Shown: positions 48,742 through 57,383, numbered from the stretch's first letter. The stretch: DNA of 64,000 nucleotides from Flavimobilis marinus (GCF_900113055.1 NZ_FONZ01000003.1:248001-312000), one strand, 5' to 3'. The notes: generated from the sequence alone by a model not told the origin. Program-made: numbers and translations.

Positions 48742-49575
48742 TCAGTCGGCGAGCAGCCGGGCGATGATCCGGGCTCCGGCCGCGGGTGACATGTCCGGTG
48801 AGCCCGTGAGCTTGCCCTCGAGGGTCGCGACGTTGAGCACGCTGATCATCGCGAGCGCCCTGTCGCGGTCCTCCTGCGTGGGTACGACGGCGTCGGCCGG
48901 CAGGCCACCGGCCGCCCGGACGACGCGCACCCGGGCAACCTGCTCGGCGGCGAGCTCGAACGAGCGCACGTGCAGCTCGGCCAGCTCGCCGCTCGCCTCG
49001 GGGTGGCGCAGACCGTAGGTGAGGAACTCCAGCTGGAGCAGCAGGCGCGGGTCGTCCTGCGCGACCTTGAGCCAGGCGGCGAGCGCGGCCTCGTCCACGC
49101 CATCGTCCGTCAGCCCGGGCAGGTCGAGCTCGGGCGACTCGAGCGCGAGGCCGAGCCGCTCGCGCGCGAGGGCCATCATCACCTCGCTCTTGGACCGGAA
49201 GTGCGCGTACAGCGCCCCCTTGGTGTAGCCAGCCTCGGCCGCGATGTCCCCCACGGATGCGCCCTCGTAGCCCTGGGCGGCGATGACGCGCGCGGCGGCG
49301 TCCAGGAGGTCCGCGCGCGTGCGGTCGACACGCTCGCGACGGCGCTCCTCCGCGCGGCCGGATCCTGCGCGCTTGGCGACGTTCTCCGAGGCGTCGGCAA
49401 GGCCGCGCGACGCCTCGCGCAGGCTCGCGGCGACGGCGTCGCTGACCTCGGGGACCACGTGGTTGACCTGGCTCCCGATCAGCCGGGTGAGGGCGGCGGT
49501 CGCGTCGGCGAGCGCGCGCGCGGCGGCGCCGATCGACTCGGGGTGCTCGGGCTCGGGGCGTGTCATGCTCCCCAT
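48742..49575 (-). CDS. TetR-family regulator with long N-terminal extension
   Basis: A 277-aa regulator. The HTH (DLLDAAARVIAAQGYEGASVGDIAAEAGYTKGALYAHFRSKSEVM, about residues 88-131) is preceded by an unusual 85-residue Ala/Glu/Arg-rich segment with predicted helices; most TetR proteins begin within about 20 residues of the HTH. The ligand domain follows. It diverges from an ABC exporter, with two TACC-N4-GGTA palindromes between the genes, so it probably represses the exporter and itself. The ATG at 49575 has GGGG 6 nt upstream; an ATG three codons later is possible. Confidence 0.88.
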   Translation of the reverse strand: MGSMTRPEPEHPESIGAAARALADATAALTRLIGSQVNHVVPEVSDAVAASLREASRGLADASENVAKRAGSGRAEERRRERVDRTRADLLDAAARVIAAQGYEGASVGDIAAEAGYTKGALYAHFRSKSEVMMALARERLGLALESPELDLPGLTDDGVDEAALAAWLKVAQDDPRLLLQLEFLTYGLRHPEASGELAELHVRSFELAAEQVARVRVVRAAGGLPADAVVPTQEDRDRALAMISVLNVATLEGKLTGSPDMSPAAGARIIARLLAD

Positions 49576-49598
49576 CGTAGACCCCGACGGCTCGGCAC

Positions 49599-49656
49599 AT
49601 ACCTACTGGTATTCCATGCTGGACTGCTGATACGTTTCGGCACCTACCATTCGGTA
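49599..49656. promoter_or_regulatory. Two TetR operator candidates
   Basis: ATACCTACTGGTAT (49599-49612) and TACCATTCGGTA (49645-49656) share the palindrome TACC-N4-GGTA. They lie between the TetR gene and the divergent ABC genes; the second overlaps a possible -10 (TACCAT). Dimer binding at both would shut both promoters. Confidence 0.65.
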
Positions 49657-49675
49657 TCTCAACCAGGAGGACATG

Positions 49676-50659
49676 ATGCGAACCGACAACGTGCTCACCG
49701 TCCGCGGGCTGCGCAAGCGCTACCTAGGGCGCGGCGGCGTCCAGGCGAACGACGGGATCGACCTCGACGTCAGCGCCGGCCAGGTGGTCGGGCTGCTCGG
49801 CCACAACGGCGCCGGCAAGACGACGCTCGTCAACCAGGTCGTCGGCCTCGTACTCCCGGACGCGGGCACGATCCACCTCGACGGGACCGACGCGATCGCC
49901 CAGCCGCACCTCGCCCGCGAGCGTGCATCCATCCAGGCCCAGGCCAACGTGCCCATCACCGGGCTGACGCCGCGCCGGGCCATCGAGCTGGTCGGCCGGA
50001 TCCGCGGCGGCAGCCCCGGCCTGGTGCGTCGGCGCGCGAGCACGCTGATCGACGCGCTCGACCTGGGGCCGTGGGCCGACACCCCGGCCGAGAAGGTGTC
50101 GGGCGGCATCGCACGCCTCACGGCCTTCGCGATGACGGTCGTGCACCCCGGACGGCTCGTCGTGCTCGACGAGCCCACCAACGACGTCGACCCGGTGCGC
50201 CGCCGGCTGCTGTGGCAGCAGATTCGCGCCCTCGCCGACGACGGACGCGGCGTCCTCCTCGTGACGCACAACGTCCGCGAGGCGGAGCGCGTCGTCGACC
50301 GCCTCGCCATCCTGGACCACGGCGTCGTGCTGGCCGACGACACGCCCGCCGGCCTGACCGCGCCGCTGCACGGCTCACTGACCGTCGAGGTCGACCTGGT
50401 TCCCGACGTGGCGCTCACCTGGCACCCGGCCGTGCGCGCCGGCACGAACGCCCGCGGGCGCGCGACCGGGACCGTCAGCGCCGTGCATGCGGCCGACGTC
50501 GTCGGATGGGCCCAGAACGAGGTCGAGGCCGGACGGCTCGAGCGCTATGCGCTGACGCCCGCCTCGCTCGAGGACGTGTACGTCACCCTCGTCGGCGACG
50601 GGCAGCACGCCGCGGCCGACGCCGCCACGCCGGGCACGGGGGCAGGTGAGGCCGCATGA
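49676..50659 (+). CDS. ABC transporter ATPase (exporter/ABC-2 type)
   Basis: The roughly 327-aa ATPase has Walker A GHNGAGKTT (about residues 42-50), a slightly degenerate signature KVSGGIARLTAFAMTVV, Walker B RLVVLDEPTNDVD and the H-loop LLVTHNVREAERVV. A C-terminal domain of about 110 residues follows, as in DrrA/CcmA-type drug exporters. Of two adjacent ATG codons the second, 5 nt after AGGAGG, is preferred. The stop overlaps the permease start (ATGA). Confidence 0.9.
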   Translation: MRTDNVLTVRGLRKRYLGRGGVQANDGIDLDVSAGQVVGLLGHNGAGKTTLVNQVVGLVLPDAGTIHLDGTDAIAQPHLARERASIQAQANVPITGLTPRRAIELVGRIRGGSPGLVRRRASTLIDALDLGPWADTPAEKVSGGIARLTAFAMTVVHPGRLVVLDEPTNDVDPVRRRLLWQQIRALADDGRGVLLVTHNVREAERVVDRLAILDHGVVLADDTPAGLTAPLHGSLTVEVDLVPDVALTWHPAVRAGTNARGRATGTVSAVHAADVVGWAQNEVEAGRLERYALTPASLEDVYVTLVGDGQHAAADAATPGTGAGEAA

Positions 50660-51390
50660 CCGCCGTCGGCCAGGTGCTGCTCCTCGCCCAGTGGCAGTTC
50701 CGTCGCCAGGCGACGTTCCTGCCGCTCATGGTCGTGGTGCAGGTCTTCATGGCCGTGGCCACCGTGATCGGCTACGGGCTGCTCGTCGGCGACCCCGATC
50801 CCGCCACCGCCCTGTTCCTCGCCACCGGGGCGCCGACCGTCACGCTGATCACGATCGGCCTCGTCATCACGCCCCAGCTGCTGTCGCAGTCCCGCACCGA
50901 GGGCAGCCTCGACTGGATGCGGACGCTGCCCGTGCCGCGCTCTGCCTTCCTCGCGAGCGACCTGCTCGTGTGGACCGTCCTGGCACTGCCTGGGATGGTG
51001 CTCGGGGTCGTCGCCGGCGTGCTGCGCTTCGACATCGACCTGTCCCCCGCGCCGTGGCTGGTCCCGGGTTCGCTGCTCGTCTCGCTCACGGCTGCGGCAG
51101 TGGGGTACGCGATGGCGTCGTTGCTCGCCCCGGCACTCGCGTCCCTCATGACGCAGGCGCTCGTGTTCGTCGTCCTGCTGTTCTCGCCCGTGTCCTACCC
51201 GGCCGAGCGGATGCCGGAGTGGTTGCAGTCGACCCACGCGTGGCTGCCGATCGAGCCCATGGCTCAGCTCGTCCGCGCGGGGCTGGTCTCCGAGGAGTTC
51301 ACGCTGCCCACGCGGTCGCTGGTCGTGCTGCTCGTGTGGTGCGCCGCGTCGGTGACCGGGGCGATCTGGGCGCTGCGGCGTCGGGCCTGA
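50656..51390 (+). CDS. ABC-2 type permease
   Basis: A 244-aa membrane protein with six helices (about residues 18-40, 54-75, 96-120, 130-155, 163-185 and 220-240) and the ABC-2 signature region LFSPVSYPAERMPEWLQSTHAWLPIEPMAQLVRAGL. It is the membrane partner of the preceding ATPase, to which it is coupled by an ATGA overlap. The divergent TetR gene suggests export of a toxic or signalling compound that also acts as inducer. Confidence 0.9.
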   Translation: MTAVGQVLLLAQWQFRRQATFLPLMVVVQVFMAVATVIGYGLLVGDPDPATALFLATGAPTVTLITIGLVITPQLLSQSRTEGSLDWMRTLPVPRSAFLASDLLVWTVLALPGMVLGVVAGVLRFDIDLSPAPWLVPGSLLVSLTAAAVGYAMASLLAPALASLMTQALVFVVLLFSPVSYPAERMPEWLQSTHAWLPIEPMAQLVRAGLVSEEFTLPTRSLVVLLVWCAASVTGAIWALRRRA

Positions 51391-51391
51391 C

Positions 51392-51432
51392 GCACGACGA
51401 CGCCCCGGACTGGACCGGGGCGTCGTCCGTGC
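51392..51432. terminator. Terminator hairpin after ABC-2 operon
   Basis: GCACGACGACGCCCCGG pairs with CCGGGGCGTCGTCCGTGC across an ACTGGA loop, with one bulge. It lies between converging genes and probably serves both. Confidence 0.85.
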
Positions 51433-51440
51433 GGGTCTGG

Positions 51441-52403
51441 TCAGTCGTCGAGCAGCATGTCCAGCGGCTGCACCGTCACCACGTCGTACTCGACGACCGA
51501 CTCGACCGCGTCGAGCGAGTTGAAGAACACGTCGCCCCGCGCGGTCAGGCCTGAGCCCAGCTCGCCCCCGCCGACGGACGGAATCTTGAACATCACCGTC
51601 TCGTGCTGGCCCTGGGTGAGCTGCCACGTCGCGACGATGTTCCCCGCGGCGTCGAGCCCGTTCACGTGCAGGACGGTGTGCACCGACCCGCCGAGCAGCG
51701 ACGTCTTGGCGTCCTCGTACTTGCCGTCGGGGTTGGCCGCGTTGAACCCGATCTCGACATCGAGGCGGTAGCTCTTGTGCATCGGGACGATCCCCGCGCG
51801 GTGCTCAGCCATCACGACCTGGTTGGGCTCTGTGCGCAGCACCTCGTAGTCGTAGTAGTCCGGAGCGAGGTCCAGTCCCTCGACGCGCAGGATCTCGACG
51901 CTCCAGTCCGCCGTCGGCACGCCGTCCTCGCCCTCCGGCGCGAACGGGACGTGATCCTCGAGCAGCGGCAGGTCCTCGACCTTGGCCACCTGCCCCGGCC
52001 GCATGGCGATCTCGCGCAAGAACCTCGGGCCTTCCTCGCCGTCCACCACGAGCTGCCCGCGGATCTCGAACAGGCACGTCGCCTCGGACGCGTTCGTCAC
52101 GGTCACCGGAACACCGTGACGCCAGGTGCGCTCGTTGCCCTCGGCGAAGATGTCGGCGTAGGCGACTGGGTCGCCGTACGTGACGTCCAGCGAGGCCGCC
52201 GCGCCCTCGCACGGGCTCGCCGGCGCCTCGGTGGTGGGGTCCTCCGTCGGCTCGTCGCTCTCCGTCGAGCGCTCCGCCGACGGAGAGGCAGTCGAGGTGC
52301 TCGTCTCCCCCGCAGCGTCCGCCGGGTCGGAGCCCGAGCACCCGGTCAGGCCCACCAGGGCGACGACGCAGGCCAGAGAGGTCGTGATCAGGCGGCGATC
52401 CAT
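51441..52403 (-). CDS. Secreted lipoprotein, DUF4352-like, unknown function
   Basis: A 320-aa lipoprotein: the signal RLITTSLACVVALVGLTGCSGS places the acylated Cys at about residue 21, followed by a Ser/Thr/Glu/Pro linker to about residue 65. The mature beta-rich part includes GVPVTVTNASEATCLFEIRGQLVV and FAPEGEDGVPTADWSVEILRVEGLD. The extracellular immunoglobulin-like telokin/DUF4352 fold is a guess. The ATG at 52403 follows GAGGAG, which excludes the longer frame. Confidence 0.7.
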   Translation of the reverse strand: MDRRLITTSLACVVALVGLTGCSGSDPADAAGETSTSTASPSAERSTESDEPTEDPTTEAPASPCEGAAASLDVTYGDPVAYADIFAEGNERTWRHGVPVTVTNASEATCLFEIRGQLVVDGEEGPRFLREIAMRPGQVAKVEDLPLLEDHVPFAPEGEDGVPTADWSVEILRVEGLDLAPDYYDYEVLRTEPNQVVMAEHRAGIVPMHKSYRLDVEIGFNAANPDGKYEDAKTSLLGGSVHTVLHVNGLDAAGNIVATWQLTQGQHETVMFKIPSVGGGELGSGLTARGDVFFNSLDAVESVVEYDVVTVQPLDMLLDD

Positions 52404-52448
52404 GGTGCTCCTCGCGATCGGGCCGACGTCCAGGTCGGCAAAATGCGT

Positions 52449-52489
52449 ATGCCCCCCTCGCGTGCGAGCAGCGCACACGAGGGGGGCAT
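52449..52489 (-). terminator. Rho-independent terminator of tRNA-Thr
   Basis: ATGCCCCCCTCG pairs perfectly with CGAGGGGGGCAT, extended by GTGCG/CGCAC around an AGCAG loop. On the minus strand the stem is followed by ACGCATTTT, giving a short U run right after the tRNA gene. Confidence 0.85.
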
Positions 52490-52497
52490 CCCGTTCG

Positions 52498-52570
52498 AGC
52501 CGCCTATCAGAATCGAACTGATGACCTTCTCATTACGAGTGAGACGCTCTACCGACTGAGCTAAGGCGGC
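52498..52570 (-). tRNA. tRNA-Thr (anticodon CGT)
   Basis: The minus strand folds as a 73-nt cloverleaf. The acceptor stem is GCCGCCT/AGGCGGC, the D stem GCTC/GAGC, the anticodon stem TCTCA/TGAGA with loop CTCGTAA, and the T stem ATCAG/CTGAT with loop TTCGATT. Anticodon CGT reads ACG threonine codons. The CCA end is not encoded (the next base after the discriminator is C, then G). Confidence 0.95.
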
Positions 52571-52650
52571 TGGTATCGCCGGGCAAAGCCTGACGAGCCG
52601 CGCCTACTCTACCCAGCGATCGGCCGGGTTCCAAACCGAGCGCGGGAACG

Positions 52651-54258
52651 TCAGCACTGCAGCCCGTCCTGCGGGACCGTGCCCTCGAGCAGGTACTGGT
52701 CGACGGCCACGGTGATGCACTCGTTGGAGCGGCCATAGGCGGTGTGCCCCTCGCCCTCCCACGTCACGAGGACCGCGGACTCGAGGGTCTTGGCGAGCGC
52801 CTGCGACCACTCGTAGGGCGTCGCAGGGTCGTTGGTCGTGCCGATCACGACGATGGGCGCCGCACCCGGCGCGGAGATGTCATAGGTGACCTCGGCGGCG
52901 GGGACGGGCCAGTTCTTGCACAGCAGCGCGCCGTACCCGAACGACTCGCCCAGCGTCGGCGCAGCCTCGCGGATCTTCTCGGCCTCGGCGGCCATGTGCG
53001 CCGGGTCGGAGTTGCCCCGACCGTCGAGGCAGCCGATCGCCCGGAAGGCCTCGCTCGAGTTCGACGCGAAGGTGCCGTCGGCCTGGCGGTCGTTGTAGAC
53101 GTCCGCGAGATACAGCAGGTACGTGCCGTCACCCTCACCGATCGCCCCCGCCAGCGCGTCCGTGAGCATCGGCCAGCTGGAGTCGTTGTACAGGGTCACG
53201 GCGATGCCGTAGAAGGCGAGCGTCTGAGTCAGCTCACGGCCGGAGTCGGTGGGCAGCGGGTTCTCGTACGCGGCGTCGACGAGCGCCTTGATCTGCGCGA
53301 GGCCGTCGTCGACCGAGCCCGTGAGGGGACAGTTCTCCTCGTTCGCCTGGCAGTCCGTGACGTACGCGCGCAGCGCCCGCTCGAAGCCCTGAGCCTGCTG
53401 CAGGCTGGACTCGTCGGCGTCGAGCGTGATGTCCACGGCGCCGTCGAGCACGAGCCGCCCGACGCGGTCCGGGAACTGGCCCGCGTACGCGGCCCCGAGC
53501 TGGGTGCCGTAGGAGTATCCGAGGTAGTTGAGCTTCTCGTCTCCGACGAGCGCGCGGATCAGGTCCATGTCCTTCGCGGCGCTCTGGGTGTCGACGTGGC
53601 CCAGGAGCTCGCCCGTCTTCTCGAGGCAGGCCTCGCCGTACGCGGTCGCGTCGGCCTCGAGCTCGGCGAGGTCCTCGGGCGAGGAGTAGTCGTAGTCCTT
53701 GGACAGCGCCGCGTCCTTGGCGGCGTCGTCCAGGCACGCCACGCCGTCCGACGCCGCGACACCCCGGGGATCGAAGCCGACGACGTGGAACTGCTCACGG
53801 ACCTCCGGGCTGATCAGGCTCACGCCGTAGTCGAGGAAGTCGATGCCCGAGCTGCCGGGACCGCCCGGATTGATCAGGAGCGAGCCCTGCGCCTCCCCCT
53901 CGGCGACCGCGCGCTCGAGCGCGAGCCGCGTGCTGCCCGCCCCGGCGTCCGCCCAGTCGAGCGGGGCCTCCACCGTCGCGCACTCGCGGTCACCGCAGGC
54001 CTGCCAGGCGATCTGCTGGGAGTAGAACGGGACCAGGGCCTCGTCGATCCCGTCGGGCACCAGCGGCCCCGGGTTCGGCGTTCCCGGCTCGGTGGTGTCC
54101 GACGTCGGGGCATCCGTCCCCGTGCGGGTCACCACGGGGGTGTCGTCACCGCTGCACCCCGCGAGCAGGACGAGGGCGAGGCCGACGGCGGACGCACGCG
54201 CTGCCCCCCGCCCGGGTCGACGGGAGAGGGACACGGAGGACGACCGGCGGATCAGCAC
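52651..54258 (-). CDS. TAP-like alpha/beta hydrolase lipoprotein (tripeptidyl aminopeptidase type)
   Basis: A 535-aa lipoprotein (lipobox VLLAGCSGD, acylated Cys near residue 35) with an alpha/beta-hydrolase fold. It has the oxyanion region NPGGPGSSGIDFL (about residues 129-141), FDPRGVAAS, the nucleophile elbow YLGYSYGTQLGAAYA, and a C-terminal TAP-like domain (PIVVIGTTNDPATPYEWSQALAKTLESA, EGEGHTAYG with the catalytic His). This is the secreted SlpD/SlpE/tripeptidyl aminopeptidase group of actinobacteria, which act on short peptides or esters at the cell surface. Cysteine pairs in the lid region may form disulfides. Confidence 0.9.
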   Translation of the reverse strand: MLIRRSSSVSLSRRPGRGAARASAVGLALVLLAGCSGDDTPVVTRTGTDAPTSDTTEPGTPNPGPLVPDGIDEALVPFYSQQIAWQACGDRECATVEAPLDWADAGAGSTRLALERAVAEGEAQGSLLINPGGPGSSGIDFLDYGVSLISPEVREQFHVVGFDPRGVAASDGVACLDDAAKDAALSKDYDYSSPEDLAELEADATAYGEACLEKTGELLGHVDTQSAAKDMDLIRALVGDEKLNYLGYSYGTQLGAAYAGQFPDRVGRLVLDGAVDITLDADESSLQQAQGFERALRAYVTDCQANEENCPLTGSVDDGLAQIKALVDAAYENPLPTDSGRELTQTLAFYGIAVTLYNDSSWPMLTDALAGAIGEGDGTYLLYLADVYNDRQADGTFASNSSEAFRAIGCLDGRGNSDPAHMAAEAEKIREAAPTLGESFGYGALLCKNWPVPAAEVTYDISAPGAAPIVVIGTTNDPATPYEWSQALAKTLESAVLVTWEGEGHTAYGRSNECITVAVDQYLLEGTVPQDGLQC

Positions 54259-54325
54259 GATCCAAAGGTATCCAATGGTGCGCGCGGCGGCTCAGTCGTC
54301 CGCGCCCGCCGACGACGAGCCGTGC

Positions 54326-54365
54326 GAGCACACTCCCGCTCGGGTCAGCCGAGCCAGAGTGTGCT
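54326..54365. repeat. Intergenic hairpin repeat, copy 4
   Basis: GAGCACACTCCCGCTCGG and CCGAGCCAGAGTGTGCT pair around GTCAG, matching the other three copies 12-14 kb away. It sits between the holB stop and the start of the TAP-like gene (both minus strand). Confidence 0.8.
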
Positions 54366-54402
54366 GGCACGCGGGCCGGGACCGGGCGGCCGAGCGCCAC
54401 GC

Positions 54403-55545
54403 TCAGCCCTGGGGGCGCAGGGCGATCGCCATCGCCTCGACCGCCAGCAGCGGGGCGACGTTGCCCTCAAGCCGGGTGCGGGCCTCGCCGATCGCGTCCA
54501 TGCGCCGCAGCGTCTGCTCCGCGGTCGTCTCCTCGGCGAGGGACGCCACGAGCTCGGCGGCACCGCCGTTGACCGGGTCCACGTCCGAGCCGAGCTGGAG
54601 CACGAGGACGTCGCGGTACAGCGACAGCAGGTCCACCATCATCCGGTCGAGGCCGTCGCGCTCGGCCCGGCGGGCGCGACGCTTCTGGTCCTCCTCGAGC
54701 TGGCGCACCTGCGCGCGCAGGTTGGGCGGCACCGTCTGGCCGTCGTCGACGCCGAGGCCGCGCAGCAGCTCCGCCTTCTCCGCCGCGTTGCGCTCGTCGG
54801 TCGACGACGCCGACTCCGCCTGCGCGAGCTCCAGCAGCTCCCCGGCGGCCAGCACCGCGTCCTGGACCGAGCGGATGCCCCCCGCGACGCGCAGCACCCG
54901 GCTGCGACGGTCCCGCGCGCCGGCGTCCCGCGCGAGCCGCCGCGCCAGCCCGATGTGGCTCTGCGCCGCGTGCGCCGCCGTCAGCGCGACCTCGCGGTCG
55001 ATCCCGTCCCGGCGCGCGAGGAGGTCCGCGACCGCGTCGACCGGCGGGACGCGCAGCGCGACCTTGCGGCAGCGCGAGCGGATGGTCACGACGACGTCCT
55101 GGGGGCTCGGGGCGCACAGCACCCACACGGTGCGCGGCGGCGGCTCCTCGATCGCCTTGAGCAGCACGTTCGAGGTGCGCTCCACCATGCGGTCCGCGTC
55201 CTCGATGATGATCACGCGCCACCGGCCCTGCGACGGCGCCCGCTGCGCGACCCCGATGAGGTCGCGCACGTCGTCGATCGCGATGACGACCTTGTCCGTG
55301 GCGACGACCGTGACGTCCGGGTGCGTACCGGCGAGCACCGAGCGCACCGCCTGCGCGTCGGCCGCCGCGTCCTCACCCCGGCACTGCAGCGCGGCCGCGA
55401 ACGCCTGCGCCGCGTTCGTGCGCCCCGACCCGGGCGGGCCCGTGATCAGCCAGGCGTGCGTCATGGCGTGGTCGCTCGCCGCCGCACCCCGCAGCACGTC
55501 GACCGCGGACTCCTGCCCGACGACGTCGGTCCACACGTCCGTCAT
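54403..55545 (-). CDS. holB: DNA polymerase III delta-prime subunit
   Basis: A 380-aa clamp-loader subunit. AAA-type motifs are LITGPPGSGRTNAAQAFAAAL (about residues 33-53; the Walker lysine is replaced by Arg, as is usual for non-hydrolysing delta-prime), RVIIIEDADRMVERTSNVLLKAIEEPP and the trans-acting SRC motif TIRSRCRK. It opens the sliding clamp with DnaX and delta. Its ATG overlaps the tmk stop (ATGA). tmk-holB pairing is widespread in bacteria. Confidence 0.93.
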   Translation of the reverse strand: MTDVWTDVVGQESAVDVLRGAAASDHAMTHAWLITGPPGSGRTNAAQAFAAALQCRGEDAAADAQAVRSVLAGTHPDVTVVATDKVVIAIDDVRDLIGVAQRAPSQGRWRVIIIEDADRMVERTSNVLLKAIEEPPPRTVWVLCAPSPQDVVVTIRSRCRKVALRVPPVDAVADLLARRDGIDREVALTAAHAAQSHIGLARRLARDAGARDRRSRVLRVAGGIRSVQDAVLAAGELLELAQAESASSTDERNAAEKAELLRGLGVDDGQTVPPNLRAQVRQLEEDQKRRARRAERDGLDRMMVDLLSLYRDVLVLQLGSDVDPVNGGAAELVASLAEETTAEQTLRRMDAIGEARTRLEGNVAPLLAVEAMAIALRPQG

Positions 55546-56222
55546 GCGCCGGGGTCCACGACGGCGACCGACGCCGGGACGTCCAGCGCGAGCCGCTCCG
55601 CGACCGCCGCGACGACCTTGGCGTGGACCTCCTCGACCGACCCCGCGGCGTCGACGACGACGATCCGGTCCGGGTGCGCTGCCGCCCGCCCGAGGTACGC
55701 CTGCCGCGTCCGCTCGTGGAACTCCGCGCCCGCGCTCTCGAGCCGGTCCAGGCTCCGCCCCACCCGACCGACGCCGACCACCGGGTCGAGGTCGAGCAGG
55801 ATCGTCACGTGCGGGAGCAGGCCCTGGGTGGCCCAGAGGGAGAGGCCCTCGACGTCGTCGGCCGACAGGTCACGGCCACCGCCCTGGTAGGCGACCGACG
55901 AGTCCAGGTAGCGGTCGGTGATCATGACCGCCCCGCGCTCCAGGGCGGGACGGATCACGGTCGACGCGTGGTGCGCGCGGTCCGCGGCGTACAGCAGCGC
56001 CTCCGTGCGCGGGGACATGTCCTCCCCGTGCAGGACCAGCTGGCGCAGCGTCTGCCCCATCTCGGTCCCGCCGGGCTCGTGACCGACGACGACCTCGTGC
56101 CCCGCGCGCGTGAACCAGTCCGCGAGGAGGCTGATCTGCGTCGACTTGCCGGCGCCGTCGCCGCCCTCGAAGGACACGAAGATGCCGGAGGAGGACGCGC
56201 GCGGCGTCGTCGAGAAGGTCAC
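55542..56222 (-). CDS. tmk: Thymidylate kinase
   Basis: A 226-aa kinase that phosphorylates dTMP to dTDP. It shows the P-loop FEGGDGAGKSTQISLLADWF (about residues 18-37), the DRY-type TDRYLDSSVAYQGGGRDL, and a LID region near VGRSLDRLESAGAEFHERTRQAYL. It starts with GTG at 56222 and is coupled to holB. Length is typical of bacterial Tmk. Confidence 0.95.
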   Translation of the reverse strand: MTFSTTPRASSSGIFVSFEGGDGAGKSTQISLLADWFTRAGHEVVVGHEPGGTEMGQTLRQLVLHGEDMSPRTEALLYAADRAHHASTVIRPALERGAVMITDRYLDSSVAYQGGGRDLSADDVEGLSLWATQGLLPHVTILLDLDPVVGVGRVGRSLDRLESAGAEFHERTRQAYLGRAAAHPDRIVVVDAAGSVEEVHAKVVAAVAERLALDVPASVAVVDPGA

Positions 56223-56260
56223 GCGCCCACCCTAACGGCGGGCGCCCACACGCCGGGCCG

Positions 56261-57310
56261 TCACTCCCCCGGGTATGCGACCCCCACCTGGCGGCGGACC
56301 TCGTCCATGGTCTCCAGGACGTCGATGGTGTCCTGCCACGGCATGCGCGCGCTCTCGGTGCGCCCCTCGGCCAGGCAGCGCGCGACCTCGGCGGCCTCGT
56401 ACTGGAGCCCCTTGGCCGCAGGACGGTCGTAGGTCCACGAGCCGCCGTCGTTCAGCACGACGCGGAACGAGGTGGGCCCGTAGAAGCTGCCCGCCACCTC
56501 GATGCGCCCCGCCGACCCGGAGATCAGGGCGACCGTCGGGGTGCGTGACCAGAGGGTGGTCGAGAGCGTCGCCTGCGTCCGCGCTCCGTAGGACAGGACC
56601 ATGGAGATCTGGCCGTCGACGCCCGTGTCCGTGAGCGCCCCGACCGCGGCGACGGCGTCGGGCTTGCCGAGGATGTCGTGGGCGAACGAGACCGGGTAGA
56701 CGCCGAGGTCCAGCAGCGCGCCGCCCGCGAGCGCCGGGTCGAACAGGCGGCTCGTGGGGTTGTAGTCGAACAGCTGGCCGTGGTCGGCCGAGACGTTGAC
56801 GACGTCGCCGATCGCGCCCGAGGCGATCACCGAACGCAGCGCGGCGACGTGCGGCAGGAAGCGCGTCCACATGGCCTCCATGACGAACGTGCCGGCGGCG
56901 CGGGCGGCGTCGAACACCTCGCGGGCCTCCGCCGCATTGCGCGTGAACGACTTCTCGACCAGCAGGTGCTTGCCAGCGGCGATCGCCAGCAGCGCCTGGT
57001 CGCGGTGCTGCGAGTGCGGCGTCGCGATGTAGAGAGCGTCGAGCTGGGGATCCGCGACGAGCTCCTCGTAGCCGATGTGCGTCGTCGGGATCCCGTGCGC
57101 GCTGGCGAACCGCTCACCGCGCACCCGGTCCCGGGAGCCGACGGCGACGACCTGCGCGCGCGTCGCGGCCTGCACCGCGCTCGCGAAGCTGCCGGCGATG
57201 TTCCCGGCACCGAGGATGCCCCAGCGGATCGGGGGGGCCGAGGCGGGGTCCGGCACGGTCCCGACGAAGGTGGGGGCGGTCGTCGGCTGGGAGAGGGCGT
57301 CGTCGCTCAT
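56261..57310 (-). CDS. Gfo/Idh/MocA family oxidoreductase
   Basis: A 349-aa NAD(P)-dependent dehydrogenase. The Rossmann domain contains IRWGILGAGNIAGSFASAV (about residues 28-46) and LYIATPHSQHRDQALLAIAAGKHLLVEKSFTRN with the EKS/EKP catalytic motif; the second domain has GGALLDLGVYPVSFAHDILG. Members oxidise or reduce sugars, inositols or dihydrodiols. The substrate is not apparent. The ATG at 57310 begins after a region shared with the divergent ABC operon. Confidence 0.9.
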   Translation of the reverse strand: MSDDALSQPTTAPTFVGTVPDPASAPPIRWGILGAGNIAGSFASAVQAATRAQVVAVGSRDRVRGERFASAHGIPTTHIGYEELVADPQLDALYIATPHSQHRDQALLAIAAGKHLLVEKSFTRNAAEAREVFDAARAAGTFVMEAMWTRFLPHVAALRSVIASGAIGDVVNVSADHGQLFDYNPTSRLFDPALAGGALLDLGVYPVSFAHDILGKPDAVAAVGALTDTGVDGQISMVLSYGARTQATLSTTLWSRTPTVALISGSAGRIEVAGSFYGPTSFRVVLNDGGSWTYDRPAAKGLQYEAAEVARCLAEGRTESARMPWQDTIDVLETMDEVRRQVGVAYPGE

Positions 57311-57365
57311 GAAACTCACGCTAGCGCACCCCCGCCCACCTGGGCTGGGACGGTTCAGGGTGCGG

Positions 57366-57383
57366 ATCAGGGACCACCCTGAT
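57366..57383. promoter_or_regulatory. Inverted-repeat operator candidate (ATCAGGG-N4-CCCTGAT)
   Basis: A perfect 7-bp inverted repeat with a 4-bp spacer lies in the 148-nt gap between the oxidoreductase and the divergent LolD/FtsX-type ABC operon, about 75 nt before the ATPase start. It is probably a dimeric regulator site for the ABC genes; no regulator gene is adjacent. Confidence 0.5.
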
